Of a stretch of 64,000 nt of DNA, positions 57,222-64,000 are shown in pieces. Source of the stretch: Theropithecus gelada (Eukaryota > Chordata > Mammalia > Primates > Cercopithecidae); contig NC_037682.1 in the NCBI RefSeq assembly GCF_003255815.1, forward strand, positions 43,541,011 to 43,605,010, written 5' to 3'. Made by a program: the position numbers and the translations under genes. Below the pieces are notes generated by a model. The model was given only the letters and a program-made list of their open reading frames with translations. It had not been told where the DNA came from and did no database searches. The first letter of the stretch is position 1. The number at the start of each line of letters is the position of its first letter.

Positions 57222-57235
57222 CCTGTTTTTTTCCC

Positions 57236-57385
57236 TTATTTAATGTTCACAACACATTCACAAGGTAGTATCGTCTTAAGGGAGCAGAGAGAAAAGAGGG
57301 TTAACTAACTTGCCCAAAGTCATATGCCTTTTAAATATTGGAGTCAGGATTAGAATCTAGATTGGTCTAAATATGAAACTCATGA
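57236..57385 (-). mobile_element. MIR SINE, antisense
   Basis: TATTTAATGTTCACAACACA, then AACTAACTTGCCCAAAGTCA and GTCAGGATTAGAATCTAGA, in antisense MIR order. Confidence 0.78.
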
Positions 57386-59794
57386 TTTGTCTAACAATAT
57401 TAAATTGCTATTGTGTTCTTCCTGGACCTTCTTAGAATCTGAAAAAAAAAATAGAATATTGATCACTATAAGAGCTCTTTGCCATGAATCTTAGCAGTGT
57501 TACTTGACTAATATTAAGTCAAACTTTGGACTATCCCTTTCTTGCCTCCAAAATGAATAAATAATGCCTCTTCTCTACCCCCATAATGTATGCAGACATG
57601 GAAGTGAAGATGTACAAAGTCTCGCTCTTCTGCTATCATTTAACTCTCATTGTCAATCATCTTCAAAGCGTGGTTCTTCATATTAAAATATCAAAAATAT
57701 TCATATTCTAAAATTTAAATTTGGAGAAACAGTTTCTCAATCCATGTTATATTGTGTGACCACTTCAAAACAGATTTTCTAGCAAAACTAACCAAAAATC
57801 AAACTAACAACTAAATAAAAACCCATGGAAACCACAAACATTTCCCAAAGGTTAGATATTTAAAACCTTTGAAGGCACCTCCTTGTTGAGAGAACAGAGC
57901 ACTGATTCCTAGTTCTCTGCTATGTAACCTAAACTCCCTTTCTTAGCTAATTCTCTGTTCACTCAAATCCAGCAAAGAACAAATACTTTATTTTTAATAC
58001 TTTATATACGTTCTTCATCAGCTTTGTGAGTTTTTTTTCCTCTCTTGCTTAGAATGTCCTTCTTCCATAAAAACATTGACCCTTCCTCTATAAAGACAAA
58101 TCCAGCTCATCTTTACCAGGAAGTAAGACCCACCTGCATCATATAGCTTAATGCTGAAGATTGAAAGCTGAGAATACCTGTGTCAACAAGGCTTAACTAT
58201 TCCAAGAAAATTTTAAGCCAATAAACAACTTTGCTGATTGTTTCATGATATTCCTGCATATCAATGTATCTGAATAAGTAGTTTGCTCATCTGGGCAAAT
58301 GTTTCTCATAGGATAATGGTTACTCAGCTGGGCAAAAAAGGTTGCTTCTCAAACAGTTTACTTATTAAGATTTGCTTCACTGTGCTGTGTGCACCAATAC
58401 TGAACAATTATATTGATTTATTTTTCCATTCAAATTTGGTACCTACCCTAAAAGACTTGATTTAAATTACTGGAGGTTAGATCCCAAAGTTTATAAATAT
58501 CTTTGGCTGATCTCTCCTGGTAAGAGACCACTAGGTCTCTGCCAAAGTGCTGCATATTACTTTACTGGGTTTCATGCTGCTTTCTTTATTGAAGACTGTT
58601 ATCATGCTGGGATTTTTTTGTTTATTTTTGGTTTTGTTTTTGTCTATAGTCAACAATGTTGTATTTTATTATTCAGATTTTTTTCAGAGGCAAGCAATAG
58701 AAACCCCAACTGAAAATTACTTAAAACAAAAAAAGGGCTTTTTTTTTCTCATGTGACTGAATGACCACAGAAAAACATAGAGTCAGGGTTTCTAGAGAGT
58801 TATAAATGTTGTTACCAGAATTCATCTCTGATCTCCCAAATCTTATCTCCAGATGGTTTCTTCTCAGGTAAGAATGCTTATTGTAGAACACGTTTGCATT
58901 TGGTTCCAGACTGAAATCCTCCCTAAGTCTGAGTTCCAGAAGCAGACTTTGAGAAAAATATTCAAGTCCAAGTACTTTACTTGAGAGGTACAGAAAATCC
59001 CAGTGGAATGTAAGATAGGGAAAAAAAATTTTTAAGAAGTCAATAATGTGCATTATTAAATCAACTATCAATGTGGGCAACTAAAGCTTGACTTTATAGG
59101 GTGATTTGTTGCAACAGATACCCCAAGTTTGTACCACCTTAAACCAGGAAGATTGAATACTTGTACTCCAACTACCATTGGTTATTTGTAGCAAGCATAT
59201 TCAGACTGATGTACCTGAGGTTAGAGCAGACATATATTACTTTAGAGAAAGTCTTTCAGAGGCAACCATACGCAAACATCTGTAACTGGAAGTTGCCAGA
59301 CATGCAGTAAAATCAGAAGGCCCAGAGAATATTGACAAGGTACCTTAAATAACTACTATATACATACCCCAAGTCTTCTGCATGTACAATAGTAAAATTA
59401 TTTTTCTTAGGACTAGCTTAAGTCATTTGACTGCAAGAATTGATCACTGCAAAAACTAGGACGAGAGTGATATCGGTAATAAATGTCAGAGTAACAACCT
59501 CCAAACATCTTATCCTTCATAAATCCATGAGAACACTGGCAGAAATTTTCAGTCTTTTTCAGAACTCTGATGATTAACCAAAAGTTTGCAGATATCTAGG
59601 GAGTGTTTATTCAAGGAAAATTCTCAATGTCGATAAGAACAGTGAGATTTGGAGGGTTTTAACTACCCCTATTTTAATTCTTCTCATCTGAGCTCCACAG
59701 CAACATAGAAAACCACCTACTTAGAATCATGGAGAAACCCAGCATCCTGGAAGCCACTGGAGAGAAAAGGATGAAGTTAAATCTACTTCAAGAC
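57386..59794. other. Long stretch without recognised gene
   Basis: AT-rich. Possible faint L2 sequence near 57990-58140 and an unnamed old repeat near 58680-58880. No frame with gene-like features; the 119-codon minus frame at 58721-59080 has no recognisable family. Confidence 0.45.
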
Positions 59795-60375
59795 CCTCCA
59801 GATAGTTTTTATTATTTTACATGTTAAACACAAAAGTAAACATTGGGTTAGCACATAACACAGTGATTCCATTCATCGTATGTACACCAGATAATTGAAA
59901 TTATATATTACTACAAAAACTTGTACATGAGTGTTTCCACCTTTGGGGCCCAAAGGTAGAAACAACTCAAAAGTCCACCAAATGGTAAGTAGATGAACAA
60001 AATGTGTTACATTATTTAGCCATAAAAAATAAATGAAGTACTGACAAATATTACAACATGGATAAATGTTGGAAAAAGTATACCAAGTAAAAAAAGATAG
60101 ACATAAAAGGGTGCCTATTGTATGATTCCATTTGTATGAAATGTGCAGACAGGAAAATACAAAGAGAAGAAAAGTTGATTAGTGATTGCCAAAGGCTGAT
60201 GGTGATTAGGAATGAGGAATGATTGATAATAGGTACAAAGTTTCTTTTTCAGGCAATAACGTTGTTCTGAAAATTAGATATTGATGATAGTTGCACAACT
60301 ATGTATCTAGGCTGAAGACTAATGAACTATGTACTTCAAAAGTTTTATGCTATTTGTATTATATATTCATTTTTA
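59795..60375 (+). mobile_element. L1M 3' end (ORF2 C-terminus and 3'UTR)
   Basis: AACAACTCAAAAGTCCACCA, then TTATTTAGCCATAAAAAATA and TGTATGATTCCATTTGTATG, followed by a 3'UTR with ATTGATGATAGTTGCACAAC. This is the standard order of an L1MC/ME-type 3' end. Confidence 0.78.
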
Positions 60376-60628
60376 CAGAAAAAAAATCCTGTTTTGTCTG
60401 GTCTGGGTTACTCACTCCTGTGGAATGAGAGAGGTTTCAACATACGCTGAAACTCAGTGGTTACAAAGGAAATTAAAGGTGATGTTAGCAGAAAGAGGAG
60501 TGGGTGCCACCCTGGCAAAAGTAACTTTCCTTGACACACCATTTTCCATAAATGAAACCTATTTTTCAAACTATAAAAGTTCTCTCCTATTCTCAGTTCC
60601 ATATTTAGTGCTTTATTTGTACACCCAT
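60376..60628. other. Unannotated short stretch
   Basis: Nothing recognised; the 100-codon plus-strand frame across it starts inside L1M sequence and is not a gene. Confidence 0.4.
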
Positions 60629-60984
60629 TGATATAGTTTGGCTCTGTGTCCTCACAAAAATCTCACTTGAATGGTAATAATCCCCACATGTCAAGGAGGG
60701 GGACTAGGTGGAGATAATTGAATCATAGGGACAGTTTTCCCCGTGATGTTCTTGTAATAATGAGTGAGTTCTCACAAGAGTTAGTGGTTTTATAAGGGGC
60801 TTCCCCCTTCACTCTGCCCTCATTCTCTCCCCTGTTGCCCGTGCAGTTGTGCCTTCCATCATGATTGTAAGTTTCCTGGGGCCTCCCCAGCCATGTGGAA
60901 CTCTGAGTCAATTAAATCTCTTTCCTTTATAAATTACCCAGTCTGGGGTATTTCTTCATAGCTTCATGAGAACACACTAGTACA
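60629..60984 (+). mobile_element. Solo THE1/MST LTR with TSD CCCAT
   Basis: 356 bp, TGATATAGTTTGGCTCTGTG to GAGAACACACTAGTACA, with a perfect 5 bp duplication CCCAT at 60624-60628 and 60985-60989. It contains the AATTAAATCTCTTTCCTTTA poly(A) region. Confidence 0.94.
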
Positions 60985-60989
60985 CCCAT

Positions 60990-61819
60990 CAAACTCTCTT
61001 TACCCTATACATTTTATTTATGGTTGTCTATATGTGTGTTTTTTCTCCTTTTTATGCAATGGATAAAAATCTTATTTTATAAAATTATGCAAAGAAAATA
61101 AAGGTTTTTCTGCATGTGTGATACAATTTAATTTATGGCAAAATTATTTATTTCATATAAGGTGAGAGAAATGATTTTACCTCAGGGCAATATCTAGATT
61201 CTGGATGTAGGGCAGGGCTGACATATCATGCAAAAGTGTTTAGACGATAGAAACCACCAGTCTTTGATGTCCTTACCACATTGACACCTGTTAAGATCTG
61301 TGGTAGTCTAAGTTTTTTTGTATTCTTGGGTATTGGCTTATACCTGTTCTTACTGACATCCTTTTGTGTCTGACGAATTATTTCAAGGCTCCTTCAGAGG
61401 CTCTCTCTGTCATTTCTGGGTGTGTATCATAAATGCTTTTTGTTGTTGTTGTTGTTTTGCTACTCCTATGCCTTCTTGAAGGTTGTGACACTCTGAGTCT
61501 TTCTAAGGCTTCCTCAGCCTAAGCCATTCACATTTATTTTCATTTATACTAAGTCTTTAAGAGATCTCTATGTCACTGTTGCCAATTCTATTGGCAGTAA
61601 AATTGAGAGGAAGTTCGTTATAGGTGAAAATTTTAGTGGATGAATGAAGTGAGGACCCCTGTATTACATATCAAAAATATTTTGCAGAGATTCTTTTATT
61701 TTCCTATGTTCTAGGTGAAGTTGCTGGATAATTGATAAGCCACTGTAGTCACCTAGCACTGGTAAATACAGAGAACACAGGTTGTATATTACCTGAGTAC
61801 CTTTGACAATTGGCTCACT
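60990..61819. other. Unannotated stretch
   Basis: A (GTT)n run near 61441-61457; otherwise nothing recognised. Confidence 0.45.
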
Positions 61820-62059
61820 TTCTGAGATGTGATCACAGCTCACTACAGCCTTGATCTCCCGGGCTCACATGATTAAACTCCTGAGTAGCTGGGACCACAG
61901 ATGTGCTCCACCATGCCAAGCTATGCTTTTTTGTTAGTTTTAGAGCTGGGGTTTTCACTATATTACCCAGGCTGGTCTCAAACTCCTAGGCTCAAGTGAT
62001 CCTTCTGCCTTGGCCTCCGAAAGTGTTAGAATTTATAGTCATGAGCCACAGCATCCACC
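61820..62059 (-). mobile_element. AluJ, antisense, truncated
   Basis: Antisense Alu from GAGATGTGATCACAGCTCAC to GAGCCACAGCATCCACCC. The expected T run and the first 50 or so bp of the antisense right arm are missing. Highly diverged. Confidence 0.87.
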
Positions 62060-62170
62060 CCTAAACCTCTTTTTAATTGATTGTCAAGTGTGAATAATAA
62101 TGATAGTTTCATCTTGTAGTTATTGTAAAGATTATAAATTACATGTTGTTTATAAATTAGCACATTATAT

Positions 62171-62222
62171 GTGTATGTGTGTGTGTGTGTATATACACAC
62201 ACACACATATATATATATATAT
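62171..62222. repeat. (TG)n-(CA)n-(TA)n compound repeat with palindromic centre
   Basis: TG repeats meet CA repeats through TATATA; 62178-62207 is a perfect 30 bp palindrome. A (TA)n run follows to 62222. Confidence 0.95.
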
Positions 62223-62312
62223 AGTAAGGCTTCAATGAATAGTAGTTATTATTTGAGTGAATTGGAGGATTTATTAAGAAGCATATTAGTGCTTTCTTTT
62301 CTTGATGTATGT

Positions 62313-62343
62313 TTGCTTTGTTTGCTTTGTTTGCTTTGTTTTA
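62313..62343 (+). repeat. Short (GTTTGCTTTG)n repeat
   Basis: Three copies of a 10-base unit GTTTGCTTTG. Confidence 0.85.
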
Positions 62344-62489
62344 TTGGGTTTCAGCATCAGTATATAATTATCTTCATATATCCCCATCTAATCATTCAAA
62401 GAGAAGCTAGGCTATTTTTATAACATGTGACTGAAGTAACAAGGGTAAAACAATAGAGCTTTAAAGCTGAAAAGCGTTATTTTGGAGAC

Positions 62490-62843
62490 TGATATTGTTT
62501 GGCTGTGTCTCCACCCAAATCTCAACTTGAATTGTATCTCCCAGAATTCCCACATGTTCAGGGAGGGACCCAGAGATAAGTAATTGAACCAAGGGGGCTT
62601 TTCTTTCCTGTGCTATTCTCATAATAGTAAATAAGTCTCATGAGATCTGACAGGTTTATCAGGGGTTTCCACTTATGCTGCTTCCTCATTTTCTCTTGCT
62701 GCTACCATGTAAGAAGAGCTTTTCACCTCTTGCCATGATTCTGAGGCCTCCCCAGCCATGTGGAACTGCAAGTCCAGTTAAACCTTGTTTTGTTTCCAGT
62801 TTCAGGTATGTTTTTATCAGCAGTGTGAAAACAAACTAATACA
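62490..62843 (+). mobile_element. THE1 5' LTR
   Basis: 354 bp, TGATATTGTTTGGCTGTGTC to GAAAACAAACTAATACA, directly followed by THE1 internal sequence. It is the 5' LTR of an element cut by the window edge. Confidence 0.93.
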
Positions 62844-64000
62844 GTAAATTGTTACCAGGAGTGGGATGTTGCTGAAAAGATACCCAAAAATGTGGAAGCA
62901 ACTTTGGAAATGGGTAACAGGCAGAGATTGGAACAGTTTGAAGGGCTCAGATGAATACAGGAAAATGTGGGAAAATTTGGAACTTTCTAGAGATTTGTTG
63001 AATGGCATTGCCCAAAATCCTAATAGCGATATGGTCAATAACATTCAGGCCAAGGTGGTCTTAGATGGAGATGAGGAACTTGTTGGGAACTGAAGCAAAG
63101 TTGACTCTCTCATTATGTTTTAGCAAAAAGAGTGGTAGTATTTTGCCCCATCCTAGAAATTTGTGGAACTTTGAACTTGAAAGAGGTGATTTAGGGTATC
63201 TGGCAGAAGAAATTTCTTAGCAGGAAAGCATTCAAGAGGTGACATGGGCACTATTAAATGCACTCCGTTTTATAAGGGAGGCAGAGCATAAAACTTTGGA
63301 AAATTTGCCACCTGACTATGTGATTAAAAAAGAAAAACCCATTTTCTAGGGGGAAATTCAAGCTGGCTGCAGAAATTTTGCATAAGTAGCAAGGAGCCTA
63401 ATGTTAATCCCCAAGACAATGGAGAAAATGTCTCCAGGCCATGTCGGAGACCTTCATGGCTGCCCCTCCCATCACAGGCCTGGAGGATCAGGATTAAAAA
63501 ATGGTTTCCTGGGTCTGACCCAGGGTTCCCATGCTGTGTACAGTCTACGGACTTGGTGTTCTGTGTCCCAGCTGCTCCAGCTGTGGCTGGAAGAGGCCAA
63601 CATACAACTTGGGCTGTGGCTTCAGAGGTTGGAATCCCCAAGCCTTGGCAGCTTCCACATGGTGTTTAGCCATGAGTGCACAGAAGTCAAGAATTAAGGT
63701 TTGGGAACTTCCACCTAGATTTCAGAAGATGAATGGAAATGCCTGGATGCCCAGGCAAAAGTTTGCTGCAGGAGTGGGGCCCTCATGGATAACCTCTGCT
63801 AGGGCAGCACAGAAGGGAAATGTAGGGTCGGTGCCCCCACACAGAGTCCCTACTGGGCCACCACGTTGTGAAGCTGTAGGAAGAGGGCTACTGTCTTCTA
63901 GACACCAGAATTGTAGATCCACTGACAGCTTGCACCATGTGCCTGAAAAAGCCGCAGACAATCAGTGCCAGTCCATGAAAGCAGCCTGGAGGAAGCTGTA
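62844..64000 (+). mobile_element. THE1 internal region, continues past the window
   Basis: Begins GTAAATTGTTACCAGGAGTG right after the LTR. Blocks GAAAAGATACCCAAAAATGT, GATTTAGGGTATCTGGCAG, GATTTCAGAAGATGAATGG and GACAGCTTGCACCATGTGCC are characteristic of THE1-int. MaLR internal sequence derives from a gag-like region but makes no protein and relies on other elements for movement. The frames on both strands (for example 63324-63697) are short and decayed. Confidence 0.92.

Noticed and set aside
32310..57226. Possibility that either provirus is functional
   Set aside because: All genes have stops and frameshifts; the first has lost its protease and RT catalytic residues, and the second lacks most of gag plus integrase and env.
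58721..59080. 119-codon minus-strand frame
   Set aside because: No domain or family recognised, no splice context, starts and ends in AT-rich unique sequence.
1..64000. Human origin of the window
   Set aside because: Most repeats would fit any catarrhine, but the AluYR-type element at 39452 carries Old World monkey bases; kept as an inference, not proof.

Overview
This is primate nuclear DNA from a gene-poor, AT-rich, repeat-dense region, with no convincing host protein-coding exon, RNA gene, CpG island or CRISPR array. Alu, L1PA, THE1/MST, MIR and L2 elements place it in an anthropoid primate. The youngest Alu (39452-39752, minus strand) carries the base combination I know from Old World monkey AluYR elements: CTCAAGCC at the promoter end, a GATCCGGCCAC motif in the right arm, and an extra A in both A-rich stretches. 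I therefore infer a cercopithecid (macaque, baboon or vervet type) rather than a human or ape. Family names come from recalled consensus sequences, because no search could be run.

Layout. 0.67-6.2 kb: Alus and an old L1M copy (5'UTR, ORF1 and ORF2 pieces) broken by an Alu, a MER2 DNA transposon and an Alu monomer. 8.3-9.3 kb: two MIRs around a cluster of hairpins. 10.9-12.9 kb: an L1M 3' half. 13.4-14.1 kb: a class I type LTR. 16.26-20.5 kb: a primate L1 with a classic 5' inversion, itself hit by a solo LTR. 21.2-25.1 kb: several MaLR-type LTRs, a half MADE1 and an AT-rich repeat. 31.2-41.7 kb: an old antisense L1M split by a decayed antisense class I provirus with two LTRs, which in turn holds a MaLR LTR, a rearranged Alu and the young AluYR. 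43.3-47.8 kb: another antisense L1M with a locally duplicated 0.2 kb piece and two Alus. 50.7-51.9 kb: an L1PB/L1MA-like 3' end. 53.56-57.22 kb: a second antisense provirus, GC-richer than its surroundings, reduced to protease, reverse transcriptase and RNase H remnants between two LTRs. 60.6-64.0 kb: a solo THE1/MST LTR, an Alu fragment, and a THE1 LTR plus internal region running off the window end.

By rough tally about 60% of the window is recognisable mobile-element sequence. Nothing here works as a gene system. What the window records is a stratigraphy of retroelement insertions and local copy-and-flip mutations: a 32 bp segment copied 1.2 kb from a MER2 into an Alu, inverted duplications in a MIR and in an Alu, and a twin-primed L1. 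I found no undescribed biological system. The hairpin and templated-insertion sites are the observations most worth a second look.
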